64,000 nt of DNA from Chryseobacterium indologenes (GCA_002439165.1 DJTE01000018.1:119098-183097), one strand, 5' to 3'. Positions 34,261-43,238 are shown, counted from the stretch's first letter. The notes: a model not told the origin generated them from the letters alone. A program made the numbers and translations.

Positions 34261-35733
34261 ATGAACCCAACAATGATCCAGTTTTTCCACTGGTACTCTG
34301 AAGGAAGCGGTAAACTGTGGAAAGAAGCTGAAAAACAGGCAGCCCGTCTCGCCGGGCTGGGAATCACGTCTGTATGGTTTCCTCCCGCTTATAAAGGGGC
34401 CAACGGAGGTTATTCTATCGGATATGATGCTTATGATCTTTACGATCTTGGGGAATTCGACCAGAAGGGAACCGTTTCTACCAGATATGGAACGAAAAAA
34501 GATTATATCAAAGCCATTAAAGCCTTAAAGAAACATCACATTGAAATTATTGTAGATATTGTACTGGGGCATAAAGCCGGAGGTGATGAACTGGAAAAGT
34601 TCAAAGCGGTAAAAGTAGATGAAAACAACAGGGAAAAAGTTATTTCCGATGTGATTGACATTGAATCCTATACTCATTTTACGTTTCCCGGCCGGGGTAA
34701 AAAATATTCCGATTTTGAGTGGAACTTTACCTGTTTCAGCGGTGTGGATTATGCGGAAGGCATGGAATCCCACATTTTCAAAATACAGTCTGAGTACGGA
34801 AATGACTGGGAAGAAATGATTGATGATGAAAAAGGGAATTACGACTACCTGATGTACAACGATATTGAGCACCGCAATCCCTTTGTACGCGAAGAACTGA
34901 ATAAATGGGCAGAATGGTATTTTAACGAGACTGATTTTGACGGGGTAAGGCTGGATGCCTTAAAACATATTTCTTTTGATTTTTATAAAGAGTGGCTTAC
35001 CATGCTCCGCTCCAATTCCGGAAAAAATATTTTTGCCGTGGGCGAATACTGGTCTCCGGGCCATCTTCATCTTCTCCAGAAGTACATCGAAGTAACGGAA
35101 GGCTGTATGAGTCTTTTTGACAGCTCCCTTCAGAATAATTTTCACAATGCATCAAAAGAAGGAGGCTCTTATGATCTCCGGAGAATTTTTGAGGGCTCCC
35201 TCACAGAGGCTGATCCGATGCACTCGGTAAGCCTTGTTGACAATCATGATACCCAGCCATTACAGGATCTTGAAGCTCCGGTAGAAGCATGGTTCAAACC
35301 TATTGCCTACGCTCTTATTTTACTCCGTAAGGACGGATATCCCTGTATTTTTTATCCGGATCTGTATGGTGCCCATTATATTGATAAGGACAGAGACGGC
35401 AATGATCAGGAAATATTTTTACCTAAAACAGACGGAATTGAAGAGCTGCTGAAAGCCAGAAAAGATCATGCTTACGGTGAACAGCGGGATTATTTTGAAG
35501 ATGCCAACTGTCTTGGATGGGTACGGGAAGGAGATGAAGAACATTCAGGATGTGCAGTGGTTCTGAGCAATAAAGATGCTTACAGCAAACCTATGGAAAT
35601 AGGAAAAATCCATGCCGGAAAAAAATATAAAGATCTGCTGAAGAGATTTAAAGATAAGGTAGTTATTGATGAAAACGGGTGGGGAAACTTTCCTGTTCCT
35701 GCCGGGAATGTAAGTGTCTGGGTTCCGGAATAA
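34261..35733 (+). CDS. Cytoplasmic alpha-amylase (GH13)
   Basis: A 490-residue GH13 amylase without signal peptide, most like the cytoplasmic AmyA type (GH13_5). The catalytic triad is visible: nucleophile Asp232 in FDGVRLDALKH, acid/base Glu262 in VGEYW and Asp330 in LVDNHD. Region I reads D-I-V-L-G-H (99-104), with Gly in place of the usual calcium-binding Asn. It cleaves internal alpha-1,4 glucosidic bonds, probably in glycogen or maltodextrin turnover. A long hairpin terminator follows. Confidence 0.92.
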   Translation: MNPTMIQFFHWYSEGSGKLWKEAEKQAARLAGLGITSVWFPPAYKGANGGYSIGYDAYDLYDLGEFDQKGTVSTRYGTKKDYIKAIKALKKHHIEIIVDIVLGHKAGGDELEKFKAVKVDENNREKVISDVIDIESYTHFTFPGRGKKYSDFEWNFTCFSGVDYAEGMESHIFKIQSEYGNDWEEMIDDEKGNYDYLMYNDIEHRNPFVREELNKWAEWYFNETDFDGVRLDALKHISFDFYKEWLTMLRSNSGKNIFAVGEYWSPGHLHLLQKYIEVTEGCMSLFDSSLQNNFHNASKEGGSYDLRRIFEGSLTEADPMHSVSLVDNHDTQPLQDLEAPVEAWFKPIAYALILLRKDGYPCIFYPDLYGAHYIDKDRDGNDQEIFLPKTDGIEELLKARKDHAYGEQRDYFEDANCLGWVREGDEEHSGCAVVLSNKDAYSKPMEIGKIHAGKKYKDLLKRFKDKVVIDENGWGNFPVPAGNVSVWVPE

Positions 35734-35742
35734 GACAAAACA

Positions 35743-35805
35743 GGCTATATAAAAAGCATACCGGATCAAAAGACAGAGATCAGGTATGCTTAGCCGATTT
35801 TTTTA
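35743..35805. terminator. Terminator hairpin after amylase
   Basis: A bulged stem combines GGCT/AGCC, AGCATACC/GGTATGCT and GATC/GATC (about 35743-35795) and is followed by an eight-T run. It lies between the amylase and the converging small peptide gene. Confidence 0.8.
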
Positions 35806-35825
35806 AACACTGTATTTTATTGTTT

Positions 35826-35993
35826 TTAACATTGAATGCCCCGGCAGTTCATAAAGTCGCCGGCCCACTCGCAGCAGAAATTTTCTTCGTTGTAGGTGCA
35901 GCATACCCTGTTGCCCCAACGGTCTCCTGCTTTCACGTTCTTCAGTTCTTCCCTGCTGATTTTTCTTACCTGTAAAAGAGTTTTGGTTTTCAT
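35826..35993 (-). CDS. Cys-rich peptide with bacteriocin/RiPP-type leader
   Basis: A 55-codon gene not flagged by length filters. The N-terminal 23 residues (MKTKTLLQVRKISREELKNV then K-A-G) match the Bacteroidota bacteriocin-type leader pattern K-h-S-R-E-E-L-K-x-h-x-G-G, with A-G in place of G-G. The 32-residue core (starting D-R-W-G-N) holds six Cys (C31, C32, C40, C41, C50, C55) and three aromatics W26, W43, F47. No maturation enzyme or dedicated peptidase-ABC transporter is adjacent; the nearest gene is a carboxylesterase. It could be a bacteriocin-like peptide or just a GG-leader secreted peptide. Confidence 0.6.
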   Translation of the reverse strand: MKTKTLLQVRKISREELKNVKAGDRWGNRVCCTYNEENFCCEWAGDFMNCRGIQC

Positions 35994-36102
35994 AATGATC
36001 TGTTTTATGTTTGATTGATTAAATATACAAAAAAATCACTCATTGTTGAATAAATACAATCAACTGCATTATTTGGTCTACCAATATCACAGGGAACCAT
36101 TC

Positions 36103-37443
36103 TCAGCGGGTGAGTTTACGGAGGCTCAGAATTTCAGGTCTTTCAGATTCTGCGGAGATATGCCCCGTTCCGGCAAATTCTGCCCAGAGTGCACGGAGTT
36201 TTTTACCGTTTTCATGAATATATTCCCAGGAAACATTCTTCAGCAGTTCCGCAGGCTTCCAGGCCTCCTCATTTCCAAAAATAAGAGGAAGATCAACACA
36301 ATGGGCCGCCCCTATCAAATTATTCCGCAGTTTTGAATGAATCCTGAACAGGTAAACATTTCCTCCGGCTCCGGCAAGATCTTCAGCAAAATCTTCAGCG
36401 GGCTTGCCATAAATAAATTCGGTTGTCTTTCTGACTGTCTTATCCATAACTTTCAGTCCAAAACCTTTCCCGAAATATTTGTTTAAAGCTTCGGAAGTTT
36501 TAAGATAAAAGGCTGTTTCATCATTATTCAGGCCAATCAGAACATCATATTTCCGTGCGCTTTCTTTCCACTTTTCTTCGGCTTCAATTTCATGACATAA
36601 AGGAGGAAAGCCATACTGTGTTCCGAAAGGCATGGCTGCCTTCAGACCGTATTTCATTACAGACGGTACATATTTTCCGTACTCATCCATCATTTTGAAA
36701 ATATCAGTTTCATCCTTCAGCCCTTCTGTTTTTTTCAGAAATTCAGCAGACATTTTCTGTCTTTTATGACGCAGACCTAAAGGTGCACTCTGGATAATAA
36801 CTCTCTGAAACAGATGTTCCACTCCTTCAGAGATCATCAGGTGGGCAATGGCATCACCTCCTGAAGACTGTCCCAGAAGGGTAATATTTTCAGCATTGCC
36901 TCCAAAACCGGAAATGTATTTTTTAATCCATTTTAAAGCTTCTATCATATCAAAAAGCCCAAGATTGGGAGGTCTTGATCCGTCACCTCCTAAAAAGCCG
37001 AAAAGTCCGAGCCTGTAAGAAACATTCACCACAATAATATTCTGCTCTTTCACCCATTCTGCGGCATCGGCAGTGGTAAGGTCCCCGCACCCGATCTCGT
37101 GCGAGCCGCCATGAATCCAGACGATAACCGGAAGATTCTCATTTTCTGAAAAGTGTTCCGGACGGATCACCGAAAGATACTGTGTAGATTCATCAGGATT
37201 AAAATCATCAATCCGGGTCGGCCCGATCATCTTTTCTACCAGCGGGCTGATCTTCTGAGGGCAGACAGGAGTTTTAACGGGGAGTGCTATTTCCGGAACA
37301 GGCTGTTCAGGAACAGGTTTCCCGAATCTTTCTGAACGGGCATAACGAATGCTTTTTGCCCTAATCACCCCATCTTCCTTCAATGCTGTAACTTTCCCGA
37401 ATCCGGTATTGAAAACATGGATTTCTTTCTGCTGTGATCTCAT
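36103..37443 (-). CDS. Carboxylesterase type B
   Basis: A 446-residue alpha/beta-hydrolase of the carboxylesterase B family. The oxyanion HGG lies at 111-113 and the nucleophile elbow GQSSGG at 191-196 (Ser193). A Glu and His complete the triad further on (His in AAHCVDLPLIF is a candidate). No signal peptide is apparent, so it is cytoplasmic. Substrate unknown; para-nitrobenzyl-esterase-like members hydrolyse diverse esters. Confidence 0.88.
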   Translation of the reverse strand: MRSQQKEIHVFNTGFGKVTALKEDGVIRAKSIRYARSERFGKPVPEQPVPEIALPVKTPVCPQKISPLVEKMIGPTRIDDFNPDESTQYLSVIRPEHFSENENLPVIVWIHGGSHEIGCGDLTTADAAEWVKEQNIIVVNVSYRLGLFGFLGGDGSRPPNLGLFDMIEALKWIKKYISGFGGNAENITLLGQSSGGDAIAHLMISEGVEHLFQRVIIQSAPLGLRHKRQKMSAEFLKKTEGLKDETDIFKMMDEYGKYVPSVMKYGLKAAMPFGTQYGFPPLCHEIEAEEKWKESARKYDVLIGLNNDETAFYLKTSEALNKYFGKGFGLKVMDKTVRKTTEFIYGKPAEDFAEDLAGAGGNVYLFRIHSKLRNNLIGAAHCVDLPLIFGNEEAWKPAELLKNVSWEYIHENGKKLRALWAEFAGTGHISAESERPEILSLRKLTR

Positions 37444-37658
37444 TTTAAATGTTCAAAACTTTTACTATTAAAGATAATCCTGTTTTTTGAGAATAAAAAA
37501 TTTAACCTGTTTTTTTATATTGCTTTTATGAAGCCGGGTCTGAAAGAAGGAAATGAGGAGAGGCATCAGTACTTATCGCATTGATATCTTATTATTCTTT
37601 TATAGCATTAAAAACCGGTATAGATTTTTAGATCTTTTTAGGTTTAAGATAATCCCAA

Positions 37659-38585
37659 TCAGTTAAGATTTTTATACTCACTTGGGGAAACCCCTACTTT
37701 GGTTTTGAATAATCTTGTAAAATGCTGCGGATATTTAAATCCCAGATCGTAGGAGATCTCACTGATTGATTTTGAAGGATCCAAGATCTGTTCTTTGGCT
37801 GTTTCGATGAGTTTGTTATGAATAAATTCCTGTGCGGAAATGCCTAATTCTTTTTTAATCAGGTCCCCGAAATAATTGGCCGAAAGATGAAGCTGATCTG
37901 CAAAATAATGCACCATCGGAAAACCTATTGTTTTAGGATTATCAGATTTAAAGTAATCGTCAACAAGTTTTTCAAATTTCCCGATTACCCCCTGATTGAT
38001 ATGATCTCTGGTAATAAACTGCCGGTCGTAGAAACGCATACAGTAGTTCAGGAATAATTCAATATTATTAACGATCAGTGATTTGCTGTGTTTATCAATA
38101 GACTGTTCCAGCTCCAGTTTAATATTTTTAAAACATTCGAGAACAATTTCTCTTTCTTTTTCGGAAAGGTGAAGTGCTTCATGTACATCGTAGGAAAAGA
38201 AAGTATAGTCGTTGATATTTTTCCCCAGGTTAGTTCCCTTGATCAGATCCGGATGAAAAAGCAGGGCATAACCTCCAGGCTGAACAGATCTCCCGTCATT
38301 GGTAACCCCACTCACCTGCCCCGGAGCAATAAAGACCAGTGTTCCTTCCTGGTAATCATAACTGTGCTTGCCATAATGCATGTCGCCGCAGATCACATCT
38401 TTCAGAAAAACGGTATAAAAGGAATAGGTTCTCCTGTACTGGCATATCGGATCCGATTTTGAAAAATCAACCACGCTTACCAGCGGGTGAAGCGTTTCAT
38501 GATTGGTCATTTTATTATATTCTGAAATACTGCTGATCTTTTCAACGGCCTGATTGTCCATAGCATATGTTTTAATCTGATTCAA
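37659..38585 (-). CDS. AraC family transcriptional regulator
   Basis: A 308-residue regulator: N-terminal cupin-like sensing domain (about 60-160) and a C-terminal AraC double HTH (about 210-308), including SISEISYDLGFKYPQHFTRLFKTKVGVSPSEYK. It is divergently oriented to the cupin-ADH genes starting at 38690, so they are its likely targets. Confidence 0.9.
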   Translation of the reverse strand: MNQIKTYAMDNQAVEKISSISEYNKMTNHETLHPLVSVVDFSKSDPICQYRRTYSFYTVFLKDVICGDMHYGKHSYDYQEGTLVFIAPGQVSGVTNDGRSVQPGGYALLFHPDLIKGTNLGKNINDYTFFSYDVHEALHLSEKEREIVLECFKNIKLELEQSIDKHSKSLIVNNIELFLNYCMRFYDRQFITRDHINQGVIGKFEKLVDDYFKSDNPKTIGFPMVHYFADQLHLSANYFGDLIKKELGISAQEFIHNKLIETAKEQILDPSKSISEISYDLGFKYPQHFTRLFKTKVGVSPSEYKNLN

Positions 38586-38689
38586 AATTACTACTTTCCT
38601 GCATATCCTGTCATGCAGACTGTAAAATTGGTAAGTAATCCGGTAATCTGTATAAGTTCTGTTTTTCTAAAAGTTTCGATTTTTGCATA

Positions 38690-39097
38690 GTGATGGAAAT
38701 ACTCAATACCTCTATTTTTCCGAAAGGAGAAAAGGCTCCCGCCTATTATTTTTCCGGCGGTACAGCATGGATACATATTTTAAAGCCTAACGCGGATGAA
38801 CTGAACTGCCAGATTGCTCATGTCACTTTTGAGCCCGGCTGCAGAAATAACCGGCACTCTCATGGCGGCGGACAGATTTTAATTGTAACTTCAGGAACCG
38901 GTTTTTACCGGGAAAAAGGTAAACCTGTACAGATTCTCTGCCCGGGCGACACGGTAAATATTCTTCCGGAAGTTATACACTGGCATGGCGCAGGTCCGGA
39001 AGGTGAATTTATCCACATCGCTGTTAATCCCAATACCCGGAACGGCATTGTGGAATGGCTGGAACCTGTAAGCGATGAGGAATACCCGCATTTATAA
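38690..39097 (+). CDS. Cupin domain protein
   Basis: A 135-residue single-domain cupin. The metal-binding motif NRHSHGGGQILIV appears at about 54-66, with second-motif His in HWHG at about 97-100. It resembles the cupin partner of carboxymuconolactone decarboxylase-like operons. Adjacent ATGs at 38690 and 38693 are both possible. It lies 32 bases upstream of the alcohol dehydrogenase gene and is divergent from the AraC regulator. Confidence 0.82.
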   Translation: MMEILNTSIFPKGEKAPAYYFSGGTAWIHILKPNADELNCQIAHVTFEPGCRNNRHSHGGGQILIVTSGTGFYREKGKPVQILCPGDTVNILPEVIHWHGAGPEGEFIHIAVNPNTRNGIVEWLEPVSDEEYPHL

Positions 39098-39129
39098 ATC
39101 GTTATTAATTAATTTAAGCAAAATATACA

Positions 39130-40185
39130 ATGAGTACAATTACAGTAAAAGCTTACGGTGCCGAATCTAAAACGGCAGATCTGAAAGAAATGAATATTGA
39201 AAGAAGGGAAGTTACCGCCAAAGATGTAGAAATTGAAATTCTATATTGCGGGGTATGTCACTCTGACCTTCACACAGCCAGAAACGACTGGGGAGGATCT
39301 CTGTATCCGGTGGTTCCGGGGCATGAAATTGTAGGAAGGATTACCCAGGTTGGAAGCGGAGTTTCTAAATTTAAAGTCGGAGACCTTGCTGCTGTGGGCT
39401 GTATGGTGGATTCCTGCGGACACTGTGACAGCTGTCAGCACGATCTGGAACAGTACTGCCTGAACGGATTTACAGGTACTTATAACGGTAAAGACCAACA
39501 CCTGGGAGGTCATACTTTTGGTGGATATTCGCAGAAAGTGGTGGTTGATGAACATTTTGTATTAAGTGTTCCTGAAAATCTGGACCTGGCTGCCGTAGCT
39601 CCGCTTCTGTGTGCGGGAATTACTACCTGGTCGCCTCTAAGACACTGGAATGCAGGCCCGGGTTCTAAAGTAGCTGTTGTAGGACTGGGAGGATTAGGAC
39701 ATATGGCTATTAAACTAGCAAAAGGACTGGGTGCTGAAGTAACCTTATTTTCAAGAACACCGGGAAAAACTGAAGATGCCAGACAGCTCGGTGCTGATCA
39801 TGTTGTTATTTCAACAGATGATACTCAGATGGATGCTGTAAAAGGGAAATTCGACCTGATTATTGACACTGTTCCTTATGAGCATGATATCAATCCTTAT
39901 ATGCAGACGCTCAGACTGAACGGAACCATAGTACTGGTAGGTTTTGTCGGGGAATTTGAAAATGAAGCGGTAAGTACCAGACCCATGATCTTCCAGCGCC
40001 GTTCCGTAGCAGGATCACTGATCGGCGGCATTGCTGAAACTCAGGAATTACTGGATTTCTGCGGAAAGCACAATATTGTTTCAGAAATTGAACTGATCAA
40101 AATGCAGGATATCAATCATGCTTATGAAAGAATGCTGAAGAGTGACGTGAAATACCGTTTTGTTATTGATATGCAGTCTTTATAG
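39130..40185 (+). CDS. Zn-dependent NAD(P) alcohol dehydrogenase
   Basis: A 351-residue medium-chain dehydrogenase of the cinnamyl-alcohol/YahK type. Catalytic zinc ligands are C40, H65-E66 and C161; the structural zinc site is C96, C99, C102, C110; the Rossmann motif is GLGGLG at 185-190. It reduces aldehydes or oxidises alcohols with NADP(H). With the cupin and AraC genes it may form an aldehyde-response unit, which is inference. Confidence 0.93.
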   Translation: MSTITVKAYGAESKTADLKEMNIERREVTAKDVEIEILYCGVCHSDLHTARNDWGGSLYPVVPGHEIVGRITQVGSGVSKFKVGDLAAVGCMVDSCGHCDSCQHDLEQYCLNGFTGTYNGKDQHLGGHTFGGYSQKVVVDEHFVLSVPENLDLAAVAPLLCAGITTWSPLRHWNAGPGSKVAVVGLGGLGHMAIKLAKGLGAEVTLFSRTPGKTEDARQLGADHVVISTDDTQMDAVKGKFDLIIDTVPYEHDINPYMQTLRLNGTIVLVGFVGEFENEAVSTRPMIFQRRSVAGSLIGGIAETQELLDFCGKHNIVSEIELIKMQDINHAYERMLKSDVKYRFVIDMQSL

Positions 40186-40203
40186 AATCTGTTATAGTAT
40201 TAT

Positions 40204-40239
40204 AAAAGACCCTTTCACAACCGCAAGGGTCTTTTATTT
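40204..40239 (+). terminator. Terminator after alcohol dehydrogenase
   Basis: AAAAGACCCTT pairs with AAGGGTCTTTT (40225-40235), followed by a T-run. Confidence 0.88.
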
Positions 40240-40428
40240 TTGGTTTTTGTCCGAGACTGTTGGAATATTCCGGTTTTTGTTGGAATGTATTTTTTTTAAA
40301 TGGGCTTCACCTTATTTCTATTGAATAAGGCTCGCTTATGTATTTTAGTCTCTATTCAGATTTTTAAATTCAATAATGATGAATGGTATTTGTATTGAAT
40401 AGGGTACTTTTGATCTAAAGCTATCAAT

Positions 40429-40791
40429 TTATTTTTTGTATTTCCCCTGCATATCCTGAAATGCCCATTCTGCCATAGCATCAATAACGGTTCCCAGGCC
40501 ATTTCCTGCATCACTTAATTTATAGGTTACATGAGGCGGAACCACCGGCCTTGCGGTCCTGATGATCAGTCCGTCTGCTTCCAGTTGTTTAAGATGCTGA
40601 ATCAGCATTTTTTCTGTGACGGCCGGGATTGCTTTTTTCAGTTCACTGTATCTTTTCTCCCCGGTGGAAAGATTGAAAAGGATAATCGGTTTCCAGAATC
40701 CTCCGATTCTTTCCATGACGTACATTACAGGGCAGTCCTGCAATACTTTTCTGTTTTCCTGAATGGTTGAGTTTTCTTTAATGGCTGTCAT
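40429..40791 (-). CDS. HxlR family transcriptional regulator
   Basis: A 120-residue winged-helix HxlR protein; the DCPVMYVMERIGGFWKPIILFNL opening and the KRYSELKKAIPAVTEKMLIQHLKQLEADGLI HTH match the family. The N-terminal Cys19 (D-C-P) is at the usual sensor position of HxlR/YodB/QorR regulators, which respond to electrophiles or quinones. It is divergent from the NmrA gene, with a matching operator between. Confidence 0.9.
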   Translation of the reverse strand: MTAIKENSTIQENRKVLQDCPVMYVMERIGGFWKPIILFNLSTGEKRYSELKKAIPAVTEKMLIQHLKQLEADGLIIRTARPVVPPHVTYKLSDAGNGLGTVIDAMAEWAFQDMQGKYKK

Positions 40792-40813
40792 AACAATACA
40801 TACTTTAGGGTAA

Positions 40814-40835
40814 GTACTTGTAAAAAAGTAAGTAC
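40814..40835. promoter_or_regulatory. HxlR operator candidate
   Basis: The palindrome GTACTT-N10-AAGTAC (half-sites 40814-40819 and 40830-40835) sits in the divergent region. It overlaps the space between the -33 and -7 boxes of the NmrA gene and touches the HxlR -7 box, consistent with repression of both. Confidence 0.6.
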
Positions 40836-40848
40836 AAATATAACTTTG
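40818..40848 (+). promoter_or_regulatory. NmrA promoter (TTG-N20-TAACTTTG)
   Basis: TTG at 40818-40820 and TAACTTTG at 40841-40848 with 20-bp spacing match the Bacteroidota consensus. The opposite-strand TATATTTG (40842-40835) is the -7 candidate of the HxlR gene; the two boxes overlap. Confidence 0.65.
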
Positions 40849-40962
40849 TCACCGGAAATAAAAAAATATTTGTTATGAAATCGCAGGCATCCGGTCGATT
40901 CATCAAGAGCGGCCCATATTCAGCGATTATATATGACATTAAAAACAATAAAAAATTTACAT

Positions 40963-41841
40963 ATGAAAATTATTATCACAGGATCATTGGGAAATACAGG
41001 CAAACCTTTGGCACAACAGTTAGTGTCGGAAGGACATGATATTACGGTAATCAGCAGCAGCGAAAGCAGAAAGACAGAGATTGAAACTCTTGGTGCAGTT
41101 CCGGCAATCGGATCAATAGAAGATCCTGATTTTCTGGCTGAGACGTTTGCAGGTGCTGATTCTGTTTTTTTAATGACTCCGCCTGCCATAAGTGCCGTAA
41201 ACATTGTTGAAAACACCATTAATGCCGGAAAAAATTATGCCGAAGCTCTGAAAAAAGCCGGAGTAAAAAGAGCCGTTATGCTCAGCAGCGTGGGAGCAGA
41301 GTCTCCCGTAGAAAACGGCCCGATCAAAGGGCTTCATCATATTGAAAAACTGTACAGCGACATAGAAAACACCTCTTTCACCTTTTTAAGAGCAGGATAT
41401 TTTTACACCAATTTTTTCAATGATATCCCTTTAATTAAAAATGCAGGCATCATTGGCGGCAATTATCCGGCAGGGGTAAATATTCCTTTGGTTCATCCCG
41501 AAGACATCGCCAAAGCTGCGGCTGAAGAGCTTGTAAAAAATGAGACTGGAAAAAATATCAGGTATATTGTAGGAGACAGCCGCAAAGCTTCTGATTTTGC
41601 CAAAGTTTTAGGAGCATCGGTAGAAAAACCGGAACTGCCGTGGGTGGAATTTTCTGATGAAGACGCTTTCAGCGGAATGCAGCAGGCGGGTCTACCACAG
41701 GATATGGCAGAACTGTATACGGAAATGGGAAGAGGAATGAGAACAGGGGCCGTTCAGAAAGATTTTATTGATCATGGCTCACCGGTTACAGGAAGTATTA
41801 AACTGGAAGATTTTGCCAGGGAATTTGCCGGTAAATTTTAA
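40963..41841 (+). CDS. NmrA family NAD(P)-binding oxidoreductase
   Basis: A 292-residue Rossmann-fold atypical SDR. I choose ATG 40963 (MKIIITGSLGNTGKPLAQQL gives the G-x-x-G-x-x-G motif near the N-terminus); the upstream ATG 40933 adds ten residues. It resembles QorB-like NAD(P)H:quinone reductases. Divergent from the HxlR regulator, with an overlapping promoter/operator, a well known electrophile-response arrangement. Confidence 0.88.
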   Translation: MKIIITGSLGNTGKPLAQQLVSEGHDITVISSSESRKTEIETLGAVPAIGSIEDPDFLAETFAGADSVFLMTPPAISAVNIVENTINAGKNYAEALKKAGVKRAVMLSSVGAESPVENGPIKGLHHIEKLYSDIENTSFTFLRAGYFYTNFFNDIPLIKNAGIIGGNYPAGVNIPLVHPEDIAKAAAEELVKNETGKNIRYIVGDSRKASDFAKVLGASVEKPELPWVEFSDEDAFSGMQQAGLPQDMAELYTEMGRGMRTGAVQKDFIDHGSPVTGSIKLEDFAREFAGKF

Positions 41842-41867
41842 ATTAATTTCAATTAACGGTAAGAGTT

Positions 41868-41915
41868 TGTCCTGGTTCCGGCGCACCTTTGGTGCGCCGG
41901 AACCAGGACAGTTTT
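41868..41915. terminator. Perfect 20-bp hairpin terminator
   Basis: A perfect 20-bp stem (41868-41887 against 41891-41910) with a TTT loop, followed by T residues, lies between convergent genes. Confidence 0.85.
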
Positions 41916-41929
41916 TACCAGCCTTGTCT

Positions 41930-43213
41930 CTACTTCTTATTAATCAGTATCTCTTTTAAAACTTTTAATTTTCCGTCAACAGGCTGATCGGTTTTTAATC
42001 CTAAAACCTCAGCAACTAAAGGATAAACATTCACATTTTCAAATTCACCGATCATCTTATTACTTTTAAATTCAGGTCCCCAGGCATAAAATGTGGCCTT
42101 CATCTCCGGCGTTATTCCCGGGTTATAACCATGTTTTCCGACTGAGGTTTTCTTTCCTTTTTCCAGGAATATTTTCGGAGCTTTCGGAATGAGAAGAATC
42201 TGCCCGATTCTGCTATACCTGTCGTCTCTGGTGGCAAAGTGCAGATACCGGGGTAGCTTTTTATCCAGATACACCTCATAGTCATCTGTTTTATGGGATT
42301 TTAACTCTTTATAAACTGTTTTTACCTCAGAAGGATTCTTCACATAAACTCTTAGCAGAGTCTGTGAGTTATAAAAATCGAATCTGTTTTTATCAAAAAG
42401 CAGAGCCGGAATTTCCAATGGAGTTCCTCCGTCTACTTTGATCATTCCATGATCTGAAACAAAAATAAAATTCACATTTTTCAAACCCAATTCATTTATT
42501 TTCTGAACCAGCTCTCCTATTGCCTGATCAATTAAATGAACTGCATTTTCCGTTTCCGGAGAATCCGGCCCGTAATGATGGCCGCTTCCGTCCACCTCCG
42601 GGAAGTATAATGAGATAAAGTGAGGTCTTTTTTCTTCCGGCAGCTTCAGCCAGTTGACCACTTTACTCACTTTTTCAGAGGGAGTAAATTTTTCATGATA
42701 AGGGTAATAATAAGAGGGTCTCATTCCTCCGGCATCACTGGCAGAGCCTACCCACATCAGCGAGGCAGAAACCATTCCCTGCTTTTCAGCCAGAGTCCAT
42801 AGCGGAGTTCCTCCATACCAGCTTCCGTCTTCCGCATTCTTTTTATTGCTCATCGCGTAGGCTTCTTTTCTTTTATAGTCGTAGAAAAAATTATCGATCA
42901 GCCCATGATGAGAGGGATATAATCCGGTGATCAGACTCCAGTGATTGGGAAAAGTAATACTGGGATAAGCGGGAATCATCGCTTTAGCCTGTACTCCGTC
43001 TGAAGAAAGTTTCAAAAGATTTTCCGCATTATATTTTTTAGCATAATCGTAACGGAACCCATCTGTTGAAATCATAATTACATAAGGTTTCCCCTGGGTC
43101 TCCATACTGTTGGAACGGCCAGGAATAACAACCTGTGCTGTATCTGTACTCGTTTGTTGTGAAAAAACTGTCAAAGAAAAAAACAGCAATACAATCTGGA
43201 TTCCTCGCTTCAT
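41930..43213 (-). CDS. Secreted alkaline phosphatase superfamily (NPP-like) phosphodiesterase
   Basis: A 427-residue secreted enzyme of the nucleotide pyrophosphatase/phosphodiesterase type. The signal peptide ends V-F-S-Q. Metal ligands and nucleophile are visible: Asp51 (ISTDGFR), nucleophile Thr87 (SITFPNH), Asp208 and His212 (VDGSGHH), Asp254-His255 (SDHG) and His in GKHGYNP. It hydrolyses phosphodiester or pyrophosphate bonds in nucleotides or lipids. A TAACTTTG promoter box lies just upstream. Confidence 0.92.
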   Translation of the reverse strand: MKRGIQIVLLFFSLTVFSQQTSTDTAQVVIPGRSNSMETQGKPYVIMISTDGFRYDYAKKYNAENLLKLSSDGVQAKAMIPAYPSITFPNHWSLITGLYPSHHGLIDNFFYDYKRKEAYAMSNKKNAEDGSWYGGTPLWTLAEKQGMVSASLMWVGSASDAGGMRPSYYYPYHEKFTPSEKVSKVVNWLKLPEEKRPHFISLYFPEVDGSGHHYGPDSPETENAVHLIDQAIGELVQKINELGLKNVNFIFVSDHGMIKVDGGTPLEIPALLFDKNRFDFYNSQTLLRVYVKNPSEVKTVYKELKSHKTDDYEVYLDKKLPRYLHFATRDDRYSRIGQILLIPKAPKIFLEKGKKTSVGKHGYNPGITPEMKATFYAWGPEFKSNKMIGEFENVNVYPLVAEVLGLKTDQPVDGKLKVLKEILINKK

Positions 43214-43230
43214 TATTTTAGAATTTCCGG

Positions 43231-43238
43231 CAAAGTTA
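43231..43238 (-). promoter_or_regulatory. -7 box for NPP-like gene
   Basis: On the minus strand TAACTTTG matches TAnnTTTG, about 17 bases before the ATG; a TTTT sits at the -33 distance with 19-bp spacing. Confidence 0.5.

Noticed and set aside
37526..37600. Small + strand ATG frame upstream of the AraC gene end
   Set aside because: Only 18 codons, no conservation evidence and no signal or leader pattern.
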